Assembly (NCBI GenBank): GCA_964459305.1
Contig: CAYWNA010000002.1
Location: forward strand, 136,613-200,612
Source of the DNA: CAYWNA01 sp964459305
GTDB lineage: Bacteria; Planctomycetota; Planctomycetia; Pirellulales; Pirellulaceae
Direction: 5' to 3'
DNA: 64,000 bases
A model generated the notes under the pieces. That model saw only the letters and a list, made by a program, of their open reading frames with translations. It searched no databases and had not been told where the DNA came from. Below, piece by piece: positions 7,840 through 16,086 of the stretch. The translations under genes were made by a program, and so were the position numbers. How positions within the stretch are numbered: position 1 is the first letter of the stretch; the number at the start of each line of letters is the position of its first letter.

Positions 7840-10134
7840 GTGGCGGGACAACAAAGCACGTCCATTCGATTCGAGTGCCCGTCGTGCGGCGGACGGGTCA
7901 AGGTGCCGCCGGGACAGGCCGGGCAGAAGTGCCAATGTCCGAAGTGCAATACCGAAATCGTCGCACCGTCACCAACGGGTGGGCAGACGGAGCAAACGCA
8001 ACAGGCGTTCGACGACGACTTCTTCTCTGAGACTTCAACCGGGCGGCCGGCACCGGCACCCACGCAGAGTCCGCCTCCACCCGAACCGCAACGCCGAGAT
8101 CAAGCCCCACCCTCAAAAAAGCGTGCGACTCCGGCACCCGAGAAAAGTGCGGGCCCGAAACATACCACCAGCAAACAAGCCCGGTCGGAACCTCAGCCGA
8201 GAACTAGTCAAGAGTTTGGCTTCGAATGCGTGCTTTGCGGAAGCCGCCTGTACGCCACGCTGGACCAGGTGGGCAAGCAAGTGAAGTGTCCTGATTGCCT
8301 CACCAGGGTGCTCGTCAAGCCGCCAAAGGAACCGCCCAAACCGGCTCCCGTCTACGACGATAAAGGCGGAGATTTCCAGTTGGGCGACGCCATCGAGTTG
8401 CATAAATCCGCCTATCTTCCTGAAGAGGACATACGCCCGGACGGTGTCGATACCAATGTCGACACCGCTGATGAGGTCACAGCCGCCGGGCCGATATCCA
8501 CGGATCACGGGGCACGGGCCGTCGGGCAGACGTCCGAAGACGACTTCTTCTCGGAAGATCAGACTGCATCGCCGGCGCCCGTTTCCGGCCAGAGCCCGCC
8601 GCAGTCTGTGCCGCAACATCGAGATGGAGCCCCGCCGTCGGAAGAACGGACGACTTCGGCACCCAAAAACGGAGCGAGCCCGGCACCGGCCGCCAGCAAG
8701 CGAGCCCAGTCGGCACCTGCCAAAACACACCAGGAGTTTGGCATCGAATGTATGGTTTGCGGGACCCGCATGTACGCCATGCTGGATCAAGTGGGCAAGA
8801 AAGTGAAGTGTCCCGATTGCCACTCGAAGGTGCTCGTCAAGCCGCCCACGAAGCCGCCGGAAGCGGCTCCTGTCTACGAAAGTGACGACGACGATTTCAA
8901 GCTGAGCGAACCCGTCGAACGGGCCGACGCAACTTATCTTCCGCAACCGGACCTACGCCCCGACCGCGACGTTGAAAGTACCGGCACCGGTAACGCCGAT
9001 GGAATGGCCAAACCGAAGATGCCTCGTGAAAGGCTGACCGTCATCGCCATGCGGGATGACACGCTCGACACCTTGTCGAAAGCCCAGGCGGAATTGGACG
9101 AAGAGGATCGAGCCAGACCCAAGATGCCGGACCAGCCATTCAAAACCGGCATAATCTCCTTTTTGTTTGATGCGGCAGCGTTACTTCGCTTGGTATTGCT
9201 CACACTCGCGGGGCACACGACCTTGGCATCTCTGGTCGGAGCTTTCAGCATGGCCGACAGTGGGCCAGTGCAACAGTTCATCGCCATTATTCTCTTTGGC
9301 ATAACCGCGGTCCTGGGACTCGTCTTTCTGTTCTCTGCATCGGGGTGCTGCGCTGCAATTGTCCAGGAGACAGCCAACGGATATGACAAGATGGAACAGT
9401 GGCCCGGCTTCAATCTAGGCGATTGGATGATGGATGCGCTGTACATTATCAACAGCCTCTTCGCCTCCGGCGCCCTGGGCAGTCTTCCTTGCATGCTGGT
9501 CGCATCGCCTGAGATCACCATGGTCGCCGGCGCCGTCACGGGCATTACGCTGTTCCCGGTTTTTCTTCTTTCTGCGATGGATCAAGGTTCTCCTCTCGGG
9601 TTTGTATCGCGTGAAATATGGCAGAGTGTGCGCACGGCGAGCCAGTTATGGTTGAAGTTCTACTTGCTTTCCGTCGTATTTGCCGTCGTCGGCCTCCTCG
9701 CGACCTACTTCCTCGCACGCTCAATGGCGGCCACTGGCGGCTTCGTGATCGGCGCGTTCTTCAGCGCGATCCTGGTAGCTACTGCGATGATCTATTGTCG
9801 CCTGCTGGGGAGGCTTGCATGGCGTCTTTCGGAGCGGAAAGCGCAGGACGATGGCGGGGCAGGCGCAAAGAACAAGACCTTGCGTAACGGAAGTGGCTCT
9901 CAGCCCCCCCGGGATGCAGATCCTCCAGTGCCAAGCGAAAAACGGCGGCCAACGCCGGCGAAGAAGCCAAGCCCCAGTCTTCCGCCGCCGAGCGGCGCGG
10001 GCAAGGAAGCAATCCCCATGGTTCAGTGTCCTCACTGCAAAGTCACATTCAAGGCGCACGACGCCGGGATTCTGGGCAAAGAAGTCCCCTGCCCCATGTG
10101 TCACAAGCCATTCGTGGCCAAGCCGATCCGTTGA
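7840..10134 (+). CDS. Membrane protein with four zinc ribbons
   Basis: This 764-residue protein begins at a GTG preceded by AAGGG at a spacing of 8-9 bases. Zinc-ribbon knuckles with paired CxxC occur at the N-terminus (ECPSC / CPKC), near residues 129-147 (ECVLCG / CPDC), near 304-322 (ECMVCG / CPDC) and at the extreme C-terminus (QCPHC / CPMC). Low-complexity Pro/Ala/Ser linkers join them. Ribbons 2 and 3 with their flanks (about 58-195 and 230-370) are a clear internal duplication. A membrane region of about five helices lies between residues about 435 and 660. Such proteins are common in Planctomycetes and have no known function. The N-terminal ribbons and the C-terminal ribbon probably lie on the cytoplasmic side. 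The gene stands alone downstream of a hairpin. Confidence 0.8.
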   Translation: MAGQQSTSIRFECPSCGGRVKVPPGQAGQKCQCPKCNTEIVAPSPTGGQTEQTQQAFDDDFFSETSTGRPAPAPTQSPPPPEPQRRDQAPPSKKRATPAPEKSAGPKHTTSKQARSEPQPRTSQEFGFECVLCGSRLYATLDQVGKQVKCPDCLTRVLVKPPKEPPKPAPVYDDKGGDFQLGDAIELHKSAYLPEEDIRPDGVDTNVDTADEVTAAGPISTDHGARAVGQTSEDDFFSEDQTASPAPVSGQSPPQSVPQHRDGAPPSEERTTSAPKNGASPAPAASKRAQSAPAKTHQEFGIECMVCGTRMYAMLDQVGKKVKCPDCHSKVLVKPPTKPPEAAPVYESDDDDFKLSEPVERADATYLPQPDLRPDRDVESTGTGNADGMAKPKMPRERLTVIAMRDDTLDTLSKAQAELDEEDRARPKMPDQPFKTGIISFLFDAAALLRLVLLTLAGHTTLASLVGAFSMADSGPVQQFIAIILFGITAVLGLVFLFSASGCCAAIVQETANGYDKMEQWPGFNLGDWMMDALYIINSLFASGALGSLPCMLVASPEITMVAGAVTGITLFPVFLLSAMDQGSPLGFVSREIWQSVRTASQLWLKFYLLSVVFAVVGLLATYFLARSMAATGGFVIGAFFSAILVATAMIYCRLLGRLAWRLSERKAQDDGGAGAKNKTLRNGSGSQPPRDADPPVPSEKRRPTPAKKPSPSLPPPSGAGKEAIPMVQCPHCKVTFKAHDAGILGKEVPCPMCHKPFVAKPIR

Positions 10135-10723
10135 ACGACGTTCGAATCGAGGTTCAGCAGTTCCGAATTTGGCTGTCGACAGGTAGCCGAACTCGCCAGA
10201 GTTTGGAGTTTTCAACCGTTCAGGCCAAAGTCTTGGCGACTTCGGCTACGAAACTCACAACGATTGAGGTTGCCACAAGTGTCCGAAGTGTTGTGAATAC
10301 TTCGGCTCAGCGGGACCGTCGCACGACGCACACAGAAGCCCTAGCGGCTTTTAGCCCACGGTATCCAGCAATCCGACATCCTAGACAACGGTAGCCGAAG
10401 GTCCGGTTTGCGCGATTGCACGGTTGTTTCCCATTGTCCGGATACTCGGTTATTATAGAATTCGGCAGGGTGTTCGGGGATTTCCGTGTCGAAGATCCTG
10501 GAAGGGGGGCGACTTCCGTACGGCACTGGGCTCAACCAAGGGTCCGCGGGGCGCTACGGAGGTCGGTCGTACATGGGAGTTCTCAGACACCCTCGATTGT
10601 TTTGATCGCTGCTGACTCACCGCGGTTTTCGGCCGCATCCAAGTGAGACGGATCGCCAATGTCACGAAATGGGCGCATGACGCGTAGAAGTCACAGCCAA
10701 AGAACGAAAGCCGAGGACTGTCT
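10135..10723. other. Intergenic region with a palindromic repeat
   Basis: No gene is convincing in this stretch. It holds the inverted repeat at 10183-10249, a short hairpin-like AAGCCCTAGCGGCTTTT near 10336-10352, and presumably the promoter of the protease pair. No good -35/-10 pair is visible. Confidence 0.5.
10183..10249. repeat. REP-like inverted repeat, GTAGCCGAA family
   Basis: The left arm is GTAGCCGAACTCGCCAGA and the right arm CTTGGCGACTTCGGCTAC. Related arms occur at 56251-56313 and 57898-57961, a half copy lies near 37045-37061, and a variant sits at 43843-43921. The copy is intergenic. Confidence 0.75.
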
Positions 10724-11770
10724 ATGAAGCGCGCCCGTAAAGAAAATCCACGACTGACTGACGCTCCGCGATTCTTGGTCGGCTTTGCTGTTCTGATCAT
10801 CCTGTTGGCGTTGGGTGCCGTCGTGTACCCCTGCTCGGCTGCGGAGGCTCCAAAGGCGGCGGAGGTTGACTTGGAACGGATATTTGGCGGCGAGGAACCG
10901 AACTCCATCGCCGAGTTGAAGGCCATGGAGCAGCATCAGCAGAAGCTTGCCAAGAAGGTAATCGCTTGCACCGTTGGTGTCGTTGTTGGTCCGGCGCACG
11001 GCAGTGGTGTCATCGTGAGCAAGGATGGCTATGTTTTGACTGCGGCGCATGTTGCGGGCCAGCCCAATCGCCCGGCGACGATCATTCTGCCAGACGGCCG
11101 GAGAGCCGAGGCCAAGACGCTGGGCCTCTACCGCACAATGGACGCGGGTTTGATGAAGCTCAACGACCAAGGTCCCTGGCCGCATGCGGAGATGGCAGAC
11201 TATCGGGAGATCAAGGAAGGCGCGTGGTGCGCCGTTACCGGCCATCCCGGCGGCTTTCAAGAGGGCCGCAACCCCGTGCTTCGTATCGGGCGAGTTCTGT
11301 CGAAGGATAAGTTTACGATTACCACCGATTGTACGCTGGTTGGCGGCGACTCGGGCGGGCCGTTGTTCGATATGTCCGGTAAGGTGCTGGGCATCAACAG
11401 CCGTATCGGCCATAGCCTGAACAATAACATGCACGTTCCGGTCGCCACTTATCGCGAAACCTGGAACCGGCTGGTCAGCGGCGACGCGTGGGGCCATCTT
11501 CCGGGTACGGGCCCGTACATCGGTGTCTTGGGGGATATGAATTCCGACGCGGCCAAGATCGCTCGCGTTTTTCCAGGGACGCCTGCACAAGAGGCAGGCA
11601 TTAAACCGGGTGACGTAATTGTTGAATTTGCTGGCAAGCCGGTCATCGATTTCGCCTCGCTTCAGTTACATGTGAACGACAGCCAGCCGGGCGACAAGGT
11701 CAAACTGAAACTGCGCCGGGGCCAGGGAACGGTCGAGTTGGAAATCGTGATTGGCAAACAAAAGCAGTGA
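10724..11770 (+). CDS. HtrA/DegP-type serine protease with one PDZ domain
   Basis: This 348-residue exported protein has an N-terminal hydrophobic helix (about residues 16-38), a trypsin-like S1C domain and a C-terminal PDZ domain (about 255-345). The full catalytic triad is present: H109 in TAAHVAG, D140 in TMDAGLMKL and S210 in GGDSGGPLF. Members degrade or chaperone damaged proteins in the periplasm, with the PDZ domain presenting substrates. It has one PDZ domain, like DegS, not two as in DegP. The next gene starts right after its stop and encodes a paralogue without a working triad, so the two probably act together. The start ATG at 10724 precedes the hydrophobic helix by about 15 residues. 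Confidence 0.9.
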   Translation: MKRARKENPRLTDAPRFLVGFAVLIILLALGAVVYPCSAAEAPKAAEVDLERIFGGEEPNSIAELKAMEQHQQKLAKKVIACTVGVVVGPAHGSGVIVSKDGYVLTAAHVAGQPNRPATIILPDGRRAEAKTLGLYRTMDAGLMKLNDQGPWPHAEMADYREIKEGAWCAVTGHPGGFQEGRNPVLRIGRVLSKDKFTITTDCTLVGGDSGGPLFDMSGKVLGINSRIGHSLNNNMHVPVATYRETWNRLVSGDAWGHLPGTGPYIGVLGDMNSDAAKIARVFPGTPAQEAGIKPGDVIVEFAGKPVIDFASLQLHVNDSQPGDKVKLKLRRGQGTVELEIVIGKQKQ

Positions 11771-11782
11771 ATGGGAGAAAGC

Positions 11783-12808
11783 ATGGCAAAGTCGATTCGA
11801 CACGCTGCCGTCGGCGGGCACCGAGTCTCGGTGTTGGTCTGTCTAGTCGTTTGGTTTGGCTGCCTCGCGTCAGCGTCCGCAGAATTGGAGGAGCGAAACA
11901 CGTACAGCGTCAAGAACGCCTTTCGTGATGCGGTGAGGGCACCGATCAGAAGTACCGTGCGAGTCCTTTGCGACGGCAAACGCGTCGCGCTGGGAGCTAT
12001 TGTGGAAGCGGACGGGTACGTTCTGACAAAAGCCAGCGAACTGAAGGGGGAAACGGTCTGCCACCTTTTCGATGGTCGGCGTCTGGAGGCAGAGGTTGTC
12101 GGTATGCGAGATGACTACGACCTGGCTTTGTTGAAAATCGAAGCAAAGGACCTGCCCGTGATCCAGTGGATCGATTCGGAACCGCCTTCGCTCGGCAGTT
12201 GGCTGGCGACGCCCGGGCTGGAGACGATTCCGATATCTATCGGCGTGGTCAGTGCCCGCCCGCGGAAAATCGACAGCCGCATGCCGGCCTTGGGCATCAT
12301 CATCGAGGATAGCGAGAAAGGACCAAGGATAGATCGGGTCGTTCCCGACAGCGGCGCGGCAAAGGCCGGTTTGCAGAGAAGGGACGTGGTCATCGAGTTG
12401 GACGGCAAACGCATTGAATCGCGTGATGGTCTCATACAAACGATTCGCAAGCGCCGCCCAGGCGACAAGGTGCGTCTTAAGATTCTGCGTGGAAACAAAC
12501 AACTGGCAGTGGATGCGATTTTGGGTGAGATATCGCAAATCATTCACGGCCGGGAGTACTTTCAGATCGGCCTGGGCGGACGCCTTAGCGAGCGGCGGGC
12601 CGGGTTTCCGCTGGCCCTGCAGCATGACACTGTCTTACGGCCCAATCAATGCGGCGGACCGGTAGTGAACCTCGACGGAAAGGCGGTGGGTGTCAACATT
12701 GCGCGAGCCAGCCGCGTGGCCAGCTACGCACTGCCGGCCTCGGAAGTCAAGCCGTTGCTGGAAGAAATGAAATCCGGCCAGATGGTGAGCGCGACGCCAG
12801 CCGATTAG
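11783..12808 (+). CDS. Catalytically altered HtrA-like protein with PDZ inside the protease fold
   Basis: The protein is 341 residues from the ATG at 11783, which has GGGAGAAA just upstream. The in-frame ATG at 11771 abuts the previous stop and lacks an SD. A signal peptide (residues 1-35) leads into a trypsin-like domain, where LTKASELKG replaces the expected LTAAHVxG. The catalytic His is thus Ser (residue 85), while the Asp remains (D113 in DYDLALLKI). A PDZ domain (about 165-245) follows, and only then the segment NQCGGPVVN, which aligns with GDSGGP but has Cys290 in place of the Ser. The PDZ therefore splits the protease domain. With no His it is probably not a protease, and a sensing or scaffolding role beside the active protease upstream is likely. 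That role is inference. Confidence 0.85.
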   Translation: MAKSIRHAAVGGHRVSVLVCLVVWFGCLASASAELEERNTYSVKNAFRDAVRAPIRSTVRVLCDGKRVALGAIVEADGYVLTKASELKGETVCHLFDGRRLEAEVVGMRDDYDLALLKIEAKDLPVIQWIDSEPPSLGSWLATPGLETIPISIGVVSARPRKIDSRMPALGIIIEDSEKGPRIDRVVPDSGAAKAGLQRRDVVIELDGKRIESRDGLIQTIRKRRPGDKVRLKILRGNKQLAVDAILGEISQIIHGREYFQIGLGGRLSERRAGFPLALQHDTVLRPNQCGGPVVNLDGKAVGVNIARASRVASYALPASEVKPLLEEMKSGQMVSATPAD

Positions 12809-13153
12809 CCCAAATTCGTCACCGCGTTTCCCCGTCTCGTTTCCATGCTATGCGCAGAGCAGTATTGGGCCAGAACTACTCTCTTGCGATTCAATCATTC
12901 TGACAGCTCTTTTGTGCGAATCTTCACACCAAAGTTACAGAAATATGTAGGACGGATTGCCAATCCGTCCCTGAAATATTGATGCAAACCGTAATCATGT
13001 TGCTTGGCGTTAGATCTCACGATTCGTGATGTCTAGACGCAAAGCGGATAGATACATTTGTTGCTGCACTGGACGGATTAGCAATCCGTCCTACGAAGAA
13101 GTTTAGGCAACGCTAGGGTTCAGCACGTGTTCCCGGTACCGGCGCCACATGGA
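12809..13153. other. Intergenic region with a 148-bp inverted repeat element
   Basis: No gene is seen here between the convergent protease unit and fabV. Most of the stretch is the repeat element at 12947-13094. The region may also hold terminators for both converging genes. Confidence 0.5.
12947..13094. repeat. 148-bp element with palindromic ends, copy 1
   Basis: The ends are GTAGGACGGATTGCC and GCAATCCGTCCTAC. Each end is itself a palindrome (GGACGGATT / AATCCGTCC). The interior shows no coding sequence. A second element of nearly equal length with the same ends lies at 21532-21680. The shape suggests a non-autonomous mobile repeat. Confidence 0.75.
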
Positions 13154-14335
13154 TCATGGTTTACCACATTCGGGATTTACATCCTGGCTATAGTCGATTC
13201 CCGGAATGCCAAATCCATGATGCCGCAAGAACTCTTCGCGGAAGCCTTCGAGGTCGGCCAGTTGGTTGATGTTGTCGCTGTTGGCCTTCTGCCAAAGCCC
13301 GGCCACCTCGGCCTGCACATCCGAACGCATTTCCCAATCGTCCAGACGCAGACGGCCTAGATCGTCCGTCGAAGCGGGTGTGGGGGCAAAGAGGAAATCA
13401 TGATAGAGCCGGTAGATCTGCTGGATGCAGTTCTCGTGCAGACCTTTGGCCTTCATGACTCTGTAGAGCAGGGAGATGTACAACGGCACGGCCGGGATCA
13501 CGGCACTGGCCCGCGTTACCAGGGCTTTTTGCACGCCGATAACCGCCCGACCCGATAGAGGGCTCAAGAGGGTATTGATGATCCCGACATGTTGTTCCAG
13601 GTCTTTCTTGGCCTTGCCGATCGTGCCGTCACGATAAATGGGCCGTGTCAGGTCCGGGCCGATGTAAGAGAAGGCGACGGTTTGAATACCTTCGGCCAGA
13701 AGGTCTGCCCGATGCAGTTGCTCGACCCACAGCTTCCAGTCCTCACCGCCCATGACCTTGATGGTCTGGGCCACTTGATCGTCAGTGGCCGGCTGGCTTG
13801 TTTCTTCGCGGACCTCGCCAGTCTGAAAATCGACGGTCTTGGCCGTGTAGGGTTGGCCGACGGGTCGGATCACCGAAGAGTACAGTTCACCTGTCTGCGG
13901 ATCCAAGCGGCGCGGCGCGGCGATGCTGTAGACCAGGAAATCAACCTTGCCCAAATTCTCCCGTACGCTCTGGAGAACCTGTGTTTTGATCTCGTCGGAA
14001 AAGGCATCACCATTGGTATTCCAGGTTTGGTGCCCGTGATCTTGAGCGAGGGAAGCAAAAGATGCGTTGTTGTACCAACCGGCCGAGGCCGTGCGTTTCC
14101 CCTTCGGTGGATGCTCGTAGGACACCCCAATGGTCGCCGCTCCGGATCCAAACGTGGAGACAATCCGAGCCGCCAAACCATAGCCATTGGAGGCGCCAAT
14201 TATCAGCACCCGCTTGGGCCCAACGATTCTCTCCCGATCCGTCACATAGCGGACTTGATCGTGAACCTGGGAGAAGCATCCCTTCGGATGGGCGTTCAAA
14301 CATACGTTATCGCGTATCCGTGGCTCGGTAATCAT
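13154..14335 (-). CDS. fabV: Trans-2-enoyl-CoA/ACP reductase (NADH), FabV family
   Basis: FabV reduces the trans-2 double bond of enoyl-ACP or enoyl-CoA in the last step of fatty acid elongation. The 393-residue length is typical. The NADH-binding motif GASNGYG is at residues 47-53. The family's active-site pattern Tyr-X8-Lys is present as Y234 to K243 in YRDGTIGKAK. The segment SYEHPPKGKRTASAGWYNN is also typical of the family. The gene stands alone, with the SPFH gene pair upstream on the same strand 117 bases away and the protease pair converging from the other side. Planctomycetes often lack FabI or use FabV in its place; whether another enoyl reductase exists elsewhere cannot be seen. 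Confidence 0.95.
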   Translation of the reverse strand: MITEPRIRDNVCLNAHPKGCFSQVHDQVRYVTDRERIVGPKRVLIIGASNGYGLAARIVSTFGSGAATIGVSYEHPPKGKRTASAGWYNNASFASLAQDHGHQTWNTNGDAFSDEIKTQVLQSVRENLGKVDFLVYSIAAPRRLDPQTGELYSSVIRPVGQPYTAKTVDFQTGEVREETSQPATDDQVAQTIKVMGGEDWKLWVEQLHRADLLAEGIQTVAFSYIGPDLTRPIYRDGTIGKAKKDLEQHVGIINTLLSPLSGRAVIGVQKALVTRASAVIPAVPLYISLLYRVMKAKGLHENCIQQIYRLYHDFLFAPTPASTDDLGRLRLDDWEMRSDVQAEVAGLWQKANSDNINQLADLEGFREEFLRHHGFGIPGIDYSQDVNPECGKP

Positions 14336-14452
14336 GGCATCCCCACGATAGTGACTCCGTTCTTCATCCGGCCACTGAATTTACGCGACAGGCCCCTTTT
14401 TGTCAAAGTATCGGGAAACAAGAATCGGGCACCTTCGTCGATCCGCTTTCTG

Positions 14453-16054
14453 CTATTCCTTGGGTGCTCCTGTTTCTAACGGAAGCATGGCCCGGACACC
14501 AAAATTCGCACCGGCTTTATCCATGTCGGTCCAGAGTGTTCCTTGCCCGGCGTAAAGGAGTTGCAGGTTGACGTCTTCGGGCAGGCCCGAAGCGAAGATC
14601 CAGTTGTTGTACGCCTGCGGTGTGCCGAAGGCTTCAACGGCCAGACGGAATCGATCGGCCGTCGCCTCTTCGATCATCTGCTTGCCCTTGTTCTCGGCCT
14701 CACCCCTGACCGTCTCTGCTTCGGCTTCGAGTGCGGCTGTTTCTTTTTCGATCGCGGCGACCATTTTGATCGTCTCGGCCCGGGTGGTCTCGGCCTCGCG
14801 GTCGCCTTCCGCTTCTTTCGCGGCGACCAGTTTTTTCGTTTCGACCTCAACCGTCTTACTGGCCAGTTCCACTTGCGCTTCCGCTTCACGCAGATTGGCC
14901 TCTTCTTTGGCCGTCTCCTGCTCTTGCGTGCGCGTCAAAGTCAGTTCATCGGCAATGAATGACGTCTGAATCGGCTTGCGAACTTCTTCGGGAATGTAGA
15001 CGTGCCGGACCAGTCCATAGAGCAGGCTGATTTGCTTGTCGTCCAAGACTTCATGGAATTCCTCCAGGCTGGCCGTCTGATACAATTCGCGGTCGTCTCC
15101 AACAAGCAACTGTACCGCTTGGTACTCAGAGCCGTTGTTTCGCAGGATGGAATCGATCTGAGGCAAGACGATCTTCTGTTCCACAGCGTCCACGTTGCCG
15201 ATGGTGCGGATTGCGTGCGGTGCCTGTTCGGGCATTAGGCCCCAAATCGCCGTGAAATCGATGTGCATCGAGAAGCCGTCGCTCGACGGAAACTGAATGC
15301 CGCTGTCATCATCAGCGATCTTCGGCTCGCCGTTCTCGTCTACGACGACGCTGCCATCGGCGTCTTGCTCCACTTCCACCTGCTTCGTGCTATGGCGATA
15401 TCCGATCTCCACGATGTCGATGTTCTGTTCGCGACCATTGATCGGGTAGATACCCGGCGGCAGTACGTTCTCGGCGATACCGGCTTTGGCCCCCGTGAGT
15501 GGATTGTCAGCCAGGTTTGTCACCACGCCCACGTAGCCCGTTGGAATCTCGACCCAGCCCGCCTTCTTCTCCGTGCTGCCGGAATCGAATGTCTGCAACT
15601 GGACTTTCTCAACTTCATAGCCATAAGGATTGATGCGGTATCTTCCAGGATGGAGCACCTTACGCAAGATTCCCTTGAACTTGGTGTTGCCAATGTCGCC
15701 GTCCACCAAGAACTCGCCGGAGGGCAGGTTGTCGCCGAGTTTGCAGGTCACAACGCCCACCTCGCTGAAATTGATGACCACATCCGGGACGATGTCTCGT
15801 TCCCACCAGATCGGGCAATAGAAGTGCCGACCAGGACCTCTGAGTTTTGCCAGGATGCCGATCTGACCTTCTTCGGCCCAGTGGCCTGTCTTGGCTCGTG
15901 CCCGGGATCCAAAAATCAACGGACCTTTGTAGCGAAGCATCAAACTTTCGCCTTCATCCACGTAGATCCGGTTGACGGTCCATTCGAATCCGACATAGAG
16001 CAAGACGAGTGCGAGGACGCCAGCAACTCCGACGCCAATCAGTTTAATTCTCAC
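14453..16054 (-). CDS. SPFH/Band 7 domain membrane protein (second of pair)
   Basis: This 533-residue protein has an N-terminal membrane helix (residues 7-27). An SPFH/prohibitin-like region follows, and then a long Ala/Glu/Lys-rich coiled coil (about residues 365-460) like those of flotillins. The C-terminal part includes FRLAVEAFGTPQAYNNWIFA. Proteins of this type form large oligomeric cages in membranes and organise microdomains or proteolysis. It lies 32 bases downstream of a related SPFH gene and is clearly in the same operon, so the two may form a hetero-oligomer in the way HflK and HflC do. The sequence is not close enough to HflK/HflC to use those names. Confidence 0.85.
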   Translation of the reverse strand: MRIKLIGVGVAGVLALVLLYVGFEWTVNRIYVDEGESLMLRYKGPLIFGSRARAKTGHWAEEGQIGILAKLRGPGRHFYCPIWWERDIVPDVVINFSEVGVVTCKLGDNLPSGEFLVDGDIGNTKFKGILRKVLHPGRYRINPYGYEVEKVQLQTFDSGSTEKKAGWVEIPTGYVGVVTNLADNPLTGAKAGIAENVLPPGIYPINGREQNIDIVEIGYRHSTKQVEVEQDADGSVVVDENGEPKIADDDSGIQFPSSDGFSMHIDFTAIWGLMPEQAPHAIRTIGNVDAVEQKIVLPQIDSILRNNGSEYQAVQLLVGDDRELYQTASLEEFHEVLDDKQISLLYGLVRHVYIPEEVRKPIQTSFIADELTLTRTQEQETAKEEANLREAEAQVELASKTVEVETKKLVAAKEAEGDREAETTRAETIKMVAAIEKETAALEAEAETVRGEAENKGKQMIEEATADRFRLAVEAFGTPQAYNNWIFASGLPEDVNLQLLYAGQGTLWTDMDKAGANFGVRAMLPLETGAPKE

Positions 16055-16086
16055 GACGGTCTCCTTTATCTTGCTTTCGCAAGTGG

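Noticed and set aside
10416..10646. Small open frames in the 10.1-10.7 kb gap
   Set aside because: They have no SD, no recognisable domains and overlap one another in several frames.
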